From contig NZ_MTPW01000001.1 in NCBI RefSeq assembly GCF_002954765.1, positions 2,741,501 to 2,805,500 on the forward strand: DNA of 64,000 nucleotides, read 5' to 3'. This document shows positions 16,334 to 25,160 of the stretch, in pieces (the first letter of the stretch is position 1; each line of letters begins with the position of its first letter). Source of the DNA: Nonlabens arenilitoris. GTDB lineage: Bacteria; Bacteroidota; Bacteroidia; Flavobacteriales; Flavobacteriaceae. The position numbers and the translations under genes were made by a program. The notes below the pieces were generated by a model that ran no database searches, had not been told where the DNA came from, and was given only the letters and a program-made list of their open reading frames with translations.

Positions 16334-17239
16334 TTAAGCGACTTCAGTACCTAATGATGCGGTATAAATGTCAAACCATTGCTCAAGACTTAAATGGGTA
16401 TTAACAGAGTCAATGGCCGTTTTTAAACGCTCAATTTTACCTGTTCCTATAATAGGAATGATGTGAGCAGGATGCATTAAAGTCCAAGCATAAATGATTT
16501 TAGATAAATCTGTTTCTTCAATTTGTGTAGCTACTCTCGAAATTGCGCTATGAATTTGCGCAGATTTTTCATCTTGTGGATTTAATAACGATCCACCACC
16601 TAGCGGTGACCATGCCATAGGTGAAACTCGCTTTTTTATTAAATAATCTAAGTTACCATTATCAAAATGTTCCAGTTGCCCAGGTGATATCTCAATCTGG
16701 TTGGTGACTAGTGGTTCATTGATATAAGATTGTAGAGATTCAAATTGTACTGGTGTAAAATTTGAAACGCCTAAGTGATTTACCTTACCACTAGTTTTTA
16801 ACGCATCAAATGCGGCGGCAACTTCATTAGGATTAAAAAAAGGTGAAGGTCTATGTAATAATAGAACATCTACATAATCCGTGTTTAGATTTTTTAGTGA
16901 TTGTTCTGCTTGTTGTATGATATACTCCTTACTATAATCATAGTATTTTAAATTACGATTAGGATACTTTGCACTCTTTAATTTGATACCACATTTAGTA
17001 ATTAACTGCATTTGGGAACGCAGTGATGGTTCTAATTGCAGTGCTTTACCAAAACCAGCCTCACATTCATAATCTCCATAAATATCTGCATGGTCAAAAG
17101 TGGTCACGCCTGCTTCCATAGATTGCTTTATATAGGTCAACAGTTGCTGGTCTGACATGTCCCAATCTAATAATCTCCATATTCCTAAGACAATTCTAGA
17201 TATTTCTAACTGTGGTGCTATTTTAACGGTATTCATCAA
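16334..17239 (-). CDS. Aldo/keto reductase (YdhF-like)
   Basis: A 301-residue NADPH-dependent aldo/keto reductase. The catalytic elements are visible: GVTTFDHADIYGDYECE (Asp and Tyr), ITKCGIK (Lys) and LLLHRPSP (His). The nucleotide-binding part includes MAWSPLGGGSLL and IPIIGTGKIERLKTAID. The sequence order, with a D(H)ADIYG motif and LLHRPSPFFNPNEVAAAF, is that of the E. coli YdhF group, whose substrate is unknown. Two adjacent ATGs begin the gene. It is divergent from a small SDR gene. Confidence 0.92.
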   Translation of the reverse strand: MMNTVKIAPQLEISRIVLGIWRLLDWDMSDQQLLTYIKQSMEAGVTTFDHADIYGDYECEAGFGKALQLEPSLRSQMQLITKCGIKLKSAKYPNRNLKYYDYSKEYIIQQAEQSLKNLNTDYVDVLLLHRPSPFFNPNEVAAAFDALKTSGKVNHLGVSNFTPVQFESLQSYINEPLVTNQIEISPGQLEHFDNGNLDYLIKKRVSPMAWSPLGGGSLLNPQDEKSAQIHSAISRVATQIEETDLSKIIYAWTLMHPAHIIPIIGTGKIERLKTAIDSVNTHLSLEQWFDIYTASLGTEVA

Positions 17240-17387
17240 TCTCTATTTTTAAGCTTTGCAAAGATAAGCAGTAACTATTGTAGACCGCGTAGGATAAGAT
17301 CTTATAAAGCCTTGTTAATTACTACTAAACTAGAGTTAAACGGCCCAATAATCTTTGTGAAGGACTTAAACAGTGGTAAATTGAAGC

Positions 17388-18032
17388 ATGGAAAATATAT
17401 TAATAGCAGGTGCACATGGTACCACAGGAAAGAAAATAGTAAACCTTTTAAATCAATCATCTCAATACAATCCTATAGCAATGGTAAGGAAAGAGGAACA
17501 AGTTGATTATTTCAAATCACAAGGTATCGACACGGTGCTGGCAGATCTTGAAAAGGACGTTTCTCCAGCTTTTGATAATTCAATTGATAAAGTATTATTT
17601 GCAGCAGGTTCTGGAGGAAAGAAAGTTGTTGAGGTAGATCAAGAAGGAGCAAAAAAACTAGTCGATGCAGCAAAAAATAACGGTATTAAAAAGTTTGTTA
17701 TGCTCAGTTCTCTAGGAGCAGAGAACCCAGAGGAAGCAACTGAGTTGAAAGAATATTTGCAAGCAAAACATAATGCAGATGAATATTTGAAAAGTAGCGG
17801 TCTTAACTATACTATTGTAAGACCTGGTTCATTAACTAATGATTCACTTACTAATCATATTACTTTAGAAAAAAGCTTAGGGAAACAAGGAGAGATTAGT
17901 CGCAACGATGTGGCAATGACTTTAACGACCTGTCTTACTGATAATCTAGCAAGTAATCAAACTTTTGAGATTATCAACGGTGATACACTCATTAATGAAG
18001 CTCTAGATAACCTATCTGTGACACACGCATAG
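17388..18032 (+). CDS. NAD(P)-binding atypical SDR protein (YwnB/HSCARG-like)
   Basis: A 214-residue Rossmann protein starting with MENILIAGAHGTTGKKIVNLL, a GxxGxxG dinucleotide-binding loop. The strand VLFAAGSGGKKVVEVDQEG, the helix VDAAKNNGIKKFVMLSSLGA and the motif YTIVRPGSLT follow, as in atypical short-chain dehydrogenases involved in sugar-lactone or quinone/NADPH sensing. The usual YxxxK is replaced by an EYLQAKHNADEYL helix, which is normal for this branch. The substrate is unknown. A strong terminator follows. Confidence 0.88.
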   Translation: MENILIAGAHGTTGKKIVNLLNQSSQYNPIAMVRKEEQVDYFKSQGIDTVLADLEKDVSPAFDNSIDKVLFAAGSGGKKVVEVDQEGAKKLVDAAKNNGIKKFVMLSSLGAENPEEATELKEYLQAKHNADEYLKSSGLNYTIVRPGSLTNDSLTNHITLEKSLGKQGEISRNDVAMTLTTCLTDNLASNQTFEIINGDTLINEALDNLSVTHA

Positions 18033-18055
18033 TAAGTCGAGTATATAAATAGTTG

Positions 18056-18091
18056 AAATCCAGTTGTTATTTAAAACAGCTGGATTTTTTT
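18056..18091 (+). terminator. Rho-independent terminator after the SDR gene
   Basis: AAATCCAG pairs with CTGGATTT (extended by TTGTT/AACA pairing), followed by seven T residues. Confidence 0.85.
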
Positions 18092-18204
18092 ATGCTCTAT
18101 TTTTGTACAATCTGCTGCTATTAATCGCCATTATTCTGTCTTAAATATTCGATATTTACACAAAGAATGTGCGAGTTACGACCTTTCTCTATAATAAAAC
18201 AACT

Positions 18205-20751
18205 ATGCAAGATCTAGATAGAATAGCCGAGTTTAAAAAATCAGTCCAAAACAAGTTTAATATCTATAACAGCCTGTTTTTAAACTTGCCTTACAGTAAT
18301 ATTGAAAATGTAGGTATGTTGATACCGTTATTGATGGAGCAATCTCAAAAAGGCCTGAAAGAAGGACTTAATCCCAAAGAGATAATAGAAGCATTCTTTA
18401 ATGGATTTGCAAACCTTCATACAGAGCAAGATCGTATTGACTTTATGTTTAGAATCATTCAGTATGTAGAGCGACAGGTCGTTTTATATGATAGTGTAGA
18501 AGATGCCGCCTTTCCTAAATTACAACAACACAGCAGTTCTTTATCTCTTAAGGACTATTTTCAATTAGTTGAAAAAAATAACTCTTGGGACGCGATAGAA
18601 AAGCAGCTCAATAACTTTAGTGCACGTATTGTATTAACCGCTCATCCTACACAATTTTATACACCAGCAGTTTTAGATATCATCACTAATCTTAGAACGC
18701 TTATCAATGATAATAATATAGATGAGATTGATGTCGCATTACAACAGCTAGGACTTACATCTTTAGTCAATTCTAAAAAGCCAACACCACTGGACGAGGC
18801 AAAAAATATCATACACACATTAAGACATGTGTACTATGACGCCATAGGCGAGATGTATACTCATATAAAGTCTAGTGTAGGAAATGCACAATTTGATAAT
18901 CACGACATTGTAAAACTAGGTTTCTGGCCAGGTGGTGATCGAGATGGAAACCCATTTGTCACCGCATCAATTACAAAAGAGGTCATGAATGAGCTGCGTG
19001 TAACATTAATGAAATGCTATTATAATGAACTTAAAGAATTACAGCGCAAGCTTAGTTTTAAAGAAATACTAGATCCTATATCAAATTTAAAAAACAAGTT
19101 ATATGAAGCCATGTTTGACGCTAGTATGCACCTAGCTTATCAGGACATCATAGAACCGTTAACACACATAAGGGAATTATTAGTCTCTAACTATCACGGA
19201 CTTTATTTAAAAGATCTAGACCAATTTATCGATAAAGTAAAGATTTTTAAAACTCATTTTGCCACCATAGACATACGTCAGGATCATAGTATGCATACTA
19301 AGGTAATAGATGCCGTTCTTACAAAATATGGATATATTAATGAATCCATTGATGAGCTTACCCAGCAACAGTTGATTGATATATTACTACAAGAATCGAT
19401 TTCCCTAGATCCAGATGATTTTGAAGAAGACATAGTAAAAGATACAATTATCAATATCTCGCAACTGTCTACCATACAAGAAAATAATGGAGAACAAGGC
19501 TGTAACCGCTACATCATCAGTAACTCTGAAGATGTAAATAGTGTTCTATATGTATTTGCACTATTCAGATGGTGTGGTTGGGCAAATAGAGACATCACCT
19601 TTGACATTATTCCATTATTTGAGACCATGAAAGGTATGGATGATTCTCAAGCAACTATGGAGCAGTTGTTTCAACTAGATGCTTATAGAAAACACGTTGC
19701 CTTTAGAAATCATAAACAAACCATTATGCTAGGATTTTCTGATGGCACTAAAGATGGTGGCTATTTAAAAGCAAACTGGTCTATTTTAAAAACTAAAGAA
19801 ACCCTATCAAAAGTGTGCAATGATCATGGAGTAGCGGCCATATTTTTTGATGGTAGAGGTGGACCACCAGCACGTGGTGGTGGTAAAACACATCGCTTCT
19901 ATGCGGCACAAACCAGTAAGGTGGCAAATAACGAGATACAGTTAACCATACAAGGGCAAACCATCACTAGTACTTATGGAACAAAAGAACAGTTCAAGCA
20001 CAACAGCGAGCAACTTTTAACCGCGGGATTGTCTAATTCTATACTCGATAAAGAGATTACCATATCGCAGGACTCTAGATCATTAATTGAAGAGTTATCA
20101 GACTTAAGCTTTGAAAAATACGACGCACTTAAGCACCACGATAAATTCATGCCATATTTAGAAAATATGAGCACGCTTAAATATTATACAAAGGCAAACA
20201 TAGGCAGTCGACCTGGTAAACGTGGTCACAAGGCAAAGCTAGAATTAACAGACTTAAGAGCCATATCATTTGTGGGATCGTGGAGCCAGTTAAAACAAAA
20301 TGTACCAGGATATTTCGGTATCGGTACGGCATTGCAAACCATGCAAGAGCGAGGTCGTTTTGATGAGGTTACACAACTCTTTAAGGAAGTGCCTTTCTTT
20401 AAAGCACTGATGTTAAACAGTATGATGAGTTTATCAAAATGCTATTTTGAACTAACCAGTTACATGAAAGAAAATGCAGAATATGGTGCTTTCTGGCAAA
20501 TTCTAGAAGATGAATATCTATTGTCCAAACGCATGTTGCTAGAGCTATCTGGTATGGAAATCCTTATGGAAAAAGAGACCATTTCTAGAGAGTCCATTAA
20601 AATAAGAGAATCCATTGTACTACCATTACTGGTCATACAACAGTATGCTTTACAAATGATTGCACAGCACAACGAGTATCAACCACAATATGAAAAAATT
20701 GTAACGCGTTCTCTTTACGGTAATATTAACGCGAGTAGAAACTCTGCTTAA
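18205..20751 (+). CDS. ppc: Phosphoenolpyruvate carboxylase
   Basis: Carboxylates PEP to oxaloacetate with bicarbonate, refilling the TCA cycle. All core motifs are present: VLTAHPTQFYTP (catalytic His), GFWPGGDRDGNPFVT, the glycine loop FFDGRGGPPARGGGK, NIGSRPGKRG and ISFVGSWSQLKQNVPGYFGIG. I take the ATG at 18205; an upstream GTG at 18169 would add 12 residues. At 848 residues it is slightly shorter than E. coli Ppc (883). The C-terminus is RNSA instead of the classical QNTG/RNTG, a variant I associate with Bacteroidota. A palindrome copy follows the stop. Confidence 0.95.
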   Translation: MQDLDRIAEFKKSVQNKFNIYNSLFLNLPYSNIENVGMLIPLLMEQSQKGLKEGLNPKEIIEAFFNGFANLHTEQDRIDFMFRIIQYVERQVVLYDSVEDAAFPKLQQHSSSLSLKDYFQLVEKNNSWDAIEKQLNNFSARIVLTAHPTQFYTPAVLDIITNLRTLINDNNIDEIDVALQQLGLTSLVNSKKPTPLDEAKNIIHTLRHVYYDAIGEMYTHIKSSVGNAQFDNHDIVKLGFWPGGDRDGNPFVTASITKEVMNELRVTLMKCYYNELKELQRKLSFKEILDPISNLKNKLYEAMFDASMHLAYQDIIEPLTHIRELLVSNYHGLYLKDLDQFIDKVKIFKTHFATIDIRQDHSMHTKVIDAVLTKYGYINESIDELTQQQLIDILLQESISLDPDDFEEDIVKDTIINISQLSTIQENNGEQGCNRYIISNSEDVNSVLYVFALFRWCGWANRDITFDIIPLFETMKGMDDSQATMEQLFQLDAYRKHVAFRNHKQTIMLGFSDGTKDGGYLKANWSILKTKETLSKVCNDHGVAAIFFDGRGGPPARGGGKTHRFYAAQTSKVANNEIQLTIQGQTITSTYGTKEQFKHNSEQLLTAGLSNSILDKEITISQDSRSLIEELSDLSFEKYDALKHHDKFMPYLENMSTLKYYTKANIGSRPGKRGHKAKLELTDLRAISFVGSWSQLKQNVPGYFGIGTALQTMQERGRFDEVTQLFKEVPFFKALMLNSMMSLSKCYFELTSYMKENAEYGAFWQILEDEYLLSKRMLLELSGMEILMEKETISRESIKIRESIVLPLLVIQQYALQMIAQHNEYQPQYEKIVTRSLYGNINASRNSA

Positions 20752-20777
20752 AATGTTGCTCTAGATAGTTATGGATA

Positions 20778-20793
20778 CGCTTTCGCGAAAGCG
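20778..20793. repeat. 16-bp palindrome, copy 6
   Basis: Exact CGCTTTCGCGAAAGCG flanked by TA on both sides and followed by TAATTAA, 26 bp after the ppc stop. Confidence 0.9.
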
Positions 20794-20855
20794 TAATTAA
20801 AATAAAATAGAGAATAATGTAATTATAGAAATTTAGGAAATAGCAATGATAGTTA

Positions 20856-21434
20856 TCAATCAGAATCTATAACAATACTGTAGCTAGTAAGTAGACCTTT
20901 GATAGTTTCTAGCGTAAATTTTGCACCATTTATTTTATTCATCTCTGGATCGATTGTGAAATTAACGGTGCTTCTAAAGTCAACTTTCTGTAAGTTACAT
21001 TGCTTAAAAGTAGCAAGATGTAAATCACAGTCCTTAAATATCGAGTTACTGAGATTACATTCTGTAAAATCAACTTCATGAAATTTTGAGGCTGTAAAAT
21101 TAGTTTTGGCGAGATTTTTTTTGAAAAATGAAGAATAATTTAATTGACATGTATCTATGTTTATTTGAAATCCAAAATCACTGCTTTTATCAAATGACAT
21201 ACCTAACATTTTACAATTCTTAAAGGCTACATTTTGAAAACCTGTTTGCTTAATTAATGCCATACTTAGATTACAATTATCAAAACAGCAATCAATAAAG
21301 TGAATACCGGATAAATCAGAATTTGAAAAATTACAATTTGAGAACTTACAATTTTCGTATTCTCCTTTTGGTAGACTTTTATGTGTGAAGTCTTCTTCTT
21401 CTAATGATAAGTCTTCAAAAAATGTTTCTTCCAT
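20856..21434 (-). CDS. Pentapeptide-repeat protein (Qnr/MfpA-like)
   Basis: A 192-residue protein of tandem pentapeptides A(D/N)LXX in the looser F/C-centred form (YENCKFSNCNFSNSDLSG, FIDCCFDNCNLSMALI, VDFTECNLSNSIFKDCDL). These fold into a right-handed quadrilateral beta-helix that can mimic DNA and, in Qnr/MfpA, protect gyrase. There is a break near residues 75-100 where repeats pause (MLGMSFDKSSDFGFQINID), like the loops of Qnr proteins, and a C-terminal helix (KFTLETIKGLLTSYSIVI) that could be the dimer module. Quinolone protection is possible but not demonstrated. It is the first gene of the accessory block. Confidence 0.85.
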   Translation of the reverse strand: MEETFFEDLSLEEEDFTHKSLPKGEYENCKFSNCNFSNSDLSGIHFIDCCFDNCNLSMALIKQTGFQNVAFKNCKMLGMSFDKSSDFGFQINIDTCQLNYSSFFKKNLAKTNFTASKFHEVDFTECNLSNSIFKDCDLHLATFKQCNLQKVDFRSTVNFTIDPEMNKINGAKFTLETIKGLLTSYSIVIDSD

Positions 21435-21492
21435 TATGTAGTTAAGTACGGTAGGTTATAGGGTTGTCGTGGTACGTTTTTCTTTCTTTCTA

Positions 21493-21711
21493 CTATATAA
21501 TTGGTAGTATTTTATTTAACCAAGTAATTTCTTCAAGAGAATTTTTATTTTCAAATAATGCATTTATTAAGACTGTATCTGAAAAACATCCTAAACAATT
21601 ATAAACCAGTATTGACAATAGTATTTTTTATATAATTTGTTCGACTACTCTAATTACTTTCTTTTGATATTCACTTTTATTTTCAATAATATCGTTAAGT
21701 ATCTCTTTCAG
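21493..21711 (-). pseudogene. Decayed coding remnant
   Basis: One minus-strand frame reads like protein on both sides of an internal TAA: LKEILNDIIENKSEYQKK... then, after the stop, ILVYNCLGCFSDTVLINALF and EEITWLNKILPII to TAG at 21493. There is no start codon nearby. It lies in the 21435-21730 gap and looks like the tail of a lost gene; chance is possible. Confidence 0.3.
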
Positions 21712-21730
21712 TTTTTACCTTATAATTTTT

Positions 21731-22362
21731 TCAGCTATTCGGTTTGTATTCTATTGGTTTTAAATCAATTCCTCGATCTGTTATTGATCTATAAATATAT
21801 GGGATAAGTCTAAACCTGTACTTTGTGTTATTAACTTTATCTTCTTCTAATAAAAAGTCATGAAGTAAAGTAGTAAGGTAATAGCGGTCTCCATTATCAA
21901 AGGTCAAATCCCAATATCCAAAATCAGAGAAAATTGTTGGAATTCAATAGTTTTGGTCATTTACATTTTTCCAATATTTTCCCATATTGTATACTGAATA
22001 TTTGACTTCATTCAGCGAATATTCTTTAGTTATTCCGTTTTCAATAATTGAAATTTTATAGGAATCTTGTCAACAGAAAATTTCGTTTTTTTATTGTTTT
22101 TATAATAGTTTATTAAAAGATAAATTGCTGGTCCGTTAAATAGAATAAAAAAATGTCCAATTGTAATTAGAATTACAGTCGGATTATAAATGTTAAAAAA
22201 GAAATAGTTCAAAACATACAATAGAATTAGATTAAAAAGATTTTTTCTTATTAATCTCAATATAGACTTTGAATTTAATTTGTAAGTTGCTGTTTTCAAA
22301 TGTTGGGTAGCGGACTTGTATAAGTAGAATAACGTATAAATTAGCGATAAATTTACGGTCAT
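21731..22362 (-). pseudogene. Membrane protein pseudogene with frameshift and nonsense codon
   Basis: The first 110 codons (start 22362) encode a protein with two membrane segments (LFNLILLYVLNYFFFNIY; VILITIGHFFILFNGPAIYL). Near 22065-22080 the frame shifts: the adjacent frame continues SYKISIIENGITKEYSLNEV then meets an in-frame TGA at 21944-21946, where Trp would fit (NY-stop-IPTIF), then runs on with SDFGYWDLTFDNGDRYYLTT to a true stop at 21731. Repaired, the protein is about 209 residues: two N-terminal helices and a C-terminal beta-rich domain. The family is not named. Two independent lesions argue for genuine decay. Confidence 0.7.
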
Positions 22363-22493
22363 TCCCGAGGCGATTTGTTAATTGTTCGAATTATATTTTT
22401 TCAATAATCCAAATAAAAAAAGGGGACAAGCTTTAAAACTTAATATTTCATCAATTAAAAAAATAGCTGTTAGTAACATACATGATGTCTTAC

Positions 22494-23078
22494 TTAGTTA
22501 TTATTTCCTATTTCTTGTTTAGATAACTTGTATGCTGAATAAGAAAACCAAGTGAATAAAGCCATTCCAAAAATTCTTTGTGTTAATCCTCGGTAATCAA
22601 ACGAAACAAATTTTACGGCTAATAAATCCCAGAAATACAAGAAAATTATTGTAGTAACAATAATTGCAACGTTCATAGTCAATTTGGAAGCTTTCTTTTT
22701 TTCCATTTCATAGAGGGATGCAAATGGTAAGAGCAGGATTGACATTGGTAATCCATAGAGTGAGTGCCAAGGAGAGCCAATTGAAACAATAGCTCCGCAT
22801 AAAAAAGAGATTCCAAATAGGGTAATCAAAAATGAACTTATTAAGAACTGTTTTTTAAACTTAATTAATAAACCAATTCCAAATAAAACCAATGATACTC
22901 CAGTTATGAATATTCCAATAGTTAGTATTATTCCAGCAATTTTGTTTTCGTTAATTGCTAATTCACTAACTTGTTGTCCCACTTGACTGTAATTTTTAGC
23001 AAATAGGCTTCCGATTATTACAGTTCCAAAATAGTATATCGGTAAATAAATGGCTTGTGTTATAAGGTTGTTTTTCAT
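22494..23078 (-). CDS. DUF998 family membrane protein
   Basis: A 194-residue integral membrane protein with about six helices. The opening ITQAIYLPIYYFGTVIIGSLFAKNYSQVGQQVSELAI and the later IGSPWHSLYGLPMSILLLPFASLYEMEKKK match the DUF998 layout: a first helix, a serine/glutamate-rich loop, then paired helices with HSLYG. The function is unknown. It is separated from the next gene (DUF6090) by only 14 bp, but from the pseudogene by about 130 bp of AT-rich spacer. Confidence 0.82.
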   Translation of the reverse strand: MKNNLITQAIYLPIYYFGTVIIGSLFAKNYSQVGQQVSELAINENKIAGIILTIGIFITGVSLVLFGIGLLIKFKKQFLISSFLITLFGISFLCGAIVSIGSPWHSLYGLPMSILLLPFASLYEMEKKKASKLTMNVAIIVTTIIFLYFWDLLAVKFVSFDYRGLTQRIFGMALFTWFSYSAYKLSKQEIGNNN

Positions 23079-23092
23079 GTAGATTATAGTTA

Positions 23093-23836
23093 TTAATTCA
23101 GTTCCTTTTTGATAAGAATTTTTATTTCATCCATATCTGATAGAATATTCTTGAATCTTATAAGACTTCCTTCTTCCGATTGAACTTTTCTAGATTGACT
23201 AAATTCTAATATAATTAATAGTTCTATTAAGTTTTTTTCATCAAATACATATTTAGATAGTTTGGGCTGATTTTGTATGTTTTTAAAGGCAAACTCTACA
23301 CTTCCATATTTGCTAGCTGCTCTAGAAACAGCTTTAGCAGATTCATCATTATTATATTTAGAAACCTTTTCTGTTTCTTCTTTGTATTTTTCTAAACTAA
23401 TTAATCGTTCCCTAATGTCTGGTGGTATTAATTTGATATCACCTGTATTCTGTAACGTATTTATCGTATTAGATTTAAATTGAATATTATAATATAGCCA
23501 AGCTAAATTTGTAGCTTCAGAGATTATATTATTTATTGGTACGTTTGGTTGTTTATAGATTTCTTTAAAAACTTTAAATCTTACCATATTAGAATCTATT
23601 ATTGAAGAGTATTCTTTTATATAGGCATTATCTTTCTCAAAATCTTGCAGTATTTGTTTATAATAAATTTGCCTCAAATTTTCAGTTTTTCGTTCATCAT
23701 TTAGATTGTTTAATTGTAAGGCAATTAAAATTCCAATAACTACTAAAAAAATTTCTCCAATAGCATATTTGAAATACTTTCCAGTTTTTCCTTCTGAAAG
23801 TAAACGGTATCTAATTTTTCTAAAGAATTTTAACAT
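23093..23836 (-). CDS. DUF6090 family protein
   Basis: A 247-residue flavobacterial family. The N-terminus is characteristic: MLKFFRKIRYRLLSEGKTG, then YFKYAIGEIFLVVIGILIALQLNNLND, a basic cytoplasmic segment and one membrane helix (about residues 24-46). The remaining 200 residues are a helical, soluble domain on the far side of the membrane (ILQDFEKDNAYIKEYSSIID; NTINTLQNTGDIKLIPPDIRERL). Members often occur in multiple copies per genome. The function is unknown. It lies just upstream of the DUF998 gene. Confidence 0.88.
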   Translation of the reverse strand: MLKFFRKIRYRLLSEGKTGKYFKYAIGEIFLVVIGILIALQLNNLNDERKTENLRQIYYKQILQDFEKDNAYIKEYSSIIDSNMVRFKVFKEIYKQPNVPINNIISEATNLAWLYYNIQFKSNTINTLQNTGDIKLIPPDIRERLISLEKYKEETEKVSKYNNDESAKAVSRAASKYGSVEFAFKNIQNQPKLSKYVFDEKNLIELLIILEFSQSRKVQSEEGSLIRFKNILSDMDEIKILIKKELN

Positions 23837-23999
23837 TGGTTAGCGGTTTGTCCTTATCAGGTACAACTTATTGGTTTATGGTTCGTTGCGTGGTTTAAGT
23901 ACCTAAATTAATAAATAAAAACCGAATAGAGAATCTGCAAGGATTTCAGTAAGTAGGCTATAACTAGCCATTAATTATATACGGTGTTGCCAGCAGTTT
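23837..23999. repeat. Degenerate intergenic repeat unit A
   Basis: The spacer between DUF6090 and DUF6624 genes has ends GGTTAGCGGTTTGT and GTGTTGCCAGCAGTTTT, and an internal GTTGCGTGGTTTAAGTACC (from 23885) followed by AAACCGAAT. Parts recur in spacers 25851-25981 and 28229-28451. I recall similar spacers in other flavobacteria; no search was done. Confidence 0.45.
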
Positions 24000-24356
24000 T
24001 TATTCTTCAAAAACAGCAATGCGATCTGTTAAGTAAGCTAAATTTAATTTTACGGTATCGTTGTGATCTGTATGTTGCAATAGCTGTACACACTTTTTCA
24101 TAAAGTCTGGTTTGCTAATCGCGTGTTGTATGATAAGCCAAGCCGCTTCACTGGCTTCTTGTCCTACTTTTTCAATAGTAGGATACCCGATCAGGTTGAT
24201 GATTTCATCTAATTGGTCAGCATTTTTGATATGTAACTGCTCCATATCTGTATCATAACCATTACCGAGTTGGCCTTTTTGAATAAGCTCATCACGCAAG
24301 GCTAGATCAACATCTTTTAATTGGATGATTTTATGAGCTATTTCTGGATAGTTCAT
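24000..24356 (-). CDS. DUF6624-like protein, short form
   Basis: A 118-residue soluble protein whose second half matches the DUF6624 pattern: LDEIINLIGYPTIEKVGQEASEAAWLIIQHA, then FMKKCVQLLQH and LNLAYLTDRIAVFEE. In fuller members this is followed by a GKPQxYGTQ motif; here the gene stops right after DRIAVFEE, so it seems C-terminally shortened. The function is unknown. A degenerate spacer repeat begins immediately at its stop, which could mean that loss of the tail came with a rearrangement. Confidence 0.75.
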   Translation of the reverse strand: MNYPEIAHKIIQLKDVDLALRDELIQKGQLGNGYDTDMEQLHIKNADQLDEIINLIGYPTIEKVGQEASEAAWLIIQHAISKPDFMKKCVQLLQHTDHNDTVKLNLAYLTDRIAVFEE

Positions 24357-24453
24357 TTTTAAGCTTTGAATTTATATGTTGTTTATTTCTCATTCAATAG
24401 ATTCTATCTTAATAGGAGAGAAGAAGCCACTTGTAATAGCAGTATATCACTTT

Positions 24454-25116
24454 CTAATACTGATACATATCCAATGCATCAAATTCTTTGATCTGTGATA
24501 ATTGGATGAGGTGATCGATTTTAATATCACTCCAGGTTTCTTCAAAGTTTTCATCGCCACCTTCAGAATCTTCATTGGTGTTTACTTTGACGAGCTTTTT
24601 TTTAGTTAAGAAGTTGATACTGGTTTCTCTTAAAGTCACTGGTCCACGATTACTGCTAGAATCATAACCTATTAACTCAAAGTTAGAATTTTGAAAACGG
24701 AACGTGTAGTCCCAATAACCATAACGACCATGACCGTAATGTACATGCAATTTGTTGTCTTTAATATTGATCCATAATTCTGGCGGAAAGTAAACGCCAC
24801 CATCTTCATTTTCTGAAGAGAAGCAATCTAGGTTTTGATCTGCGAGCTGATAACCGTTTTCGTTTTTAAACAGCACGATGATACCACGTCTATTACGATC
24901 TACTTTTTTATCGTATTGATTGACCACAATTTGAGTAGTATCTACCTTTTTAATAATCAACACACAATCCTCTAGACCATCTTTATTGAGATTTCCATAA
25001 ATGGTTTCAAATTCCTTATAGTTTTCTGGTATAAAATCAGAAGGCGCACGATGTTGTGCCTGACCACCCAACACCATCAACAAACACAAAACCGATAGTT
25101 TAAAAAGGATATTCAT
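24454..25116 (-). CDS. Exported protein with FG-GAP-like N-terminal motif
   Basis: A 220-residue protein with a signal peptide (MNILFKLSVLCLLMVLGGQAQ). The mature start includes YGNLNKDGLEDCVLIIKKVD, a calcium-loop-like NKDGxxD motif as in FG-GAP/VCBS segments, then GIIVLFKNENGYQLADQNLDCF and GGVYFPPELWINIKDNKLHVHYGHGRYGYWDYTFRF. This pattern is common in single-copy Bacteroidota secreted proteins of unknown function. Codon use is similar to the core genes. It sits 97 bp upstream of DUF6624 on the same strand. Confidence 0.72.
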   Translation of the reverse strand: MNILFKLSVLCLLMVLGGQAQHRAPSDFIPENYKEFETIYGNLNKDGLEDCVLIIKKVDTTQIVVNQYDKKVDRNRRGIIVLFKNENGYQLADQNLDCFSSENEDGGVYFPPELWINIKDNKLHVHYGHGRYGYWDYTFRFQNSNFELIGYDSSSNRGPVTLRETSINFLTKKKLVKVNTNEDSEGGDENFEETWSDIKIDHLIQLSQIKEFDALDMYQY

Positions 25117-25160
25117 GGGATGTTGGTTTTTAACTTAGTTATTTGTTGTGGCTAGCTGTT

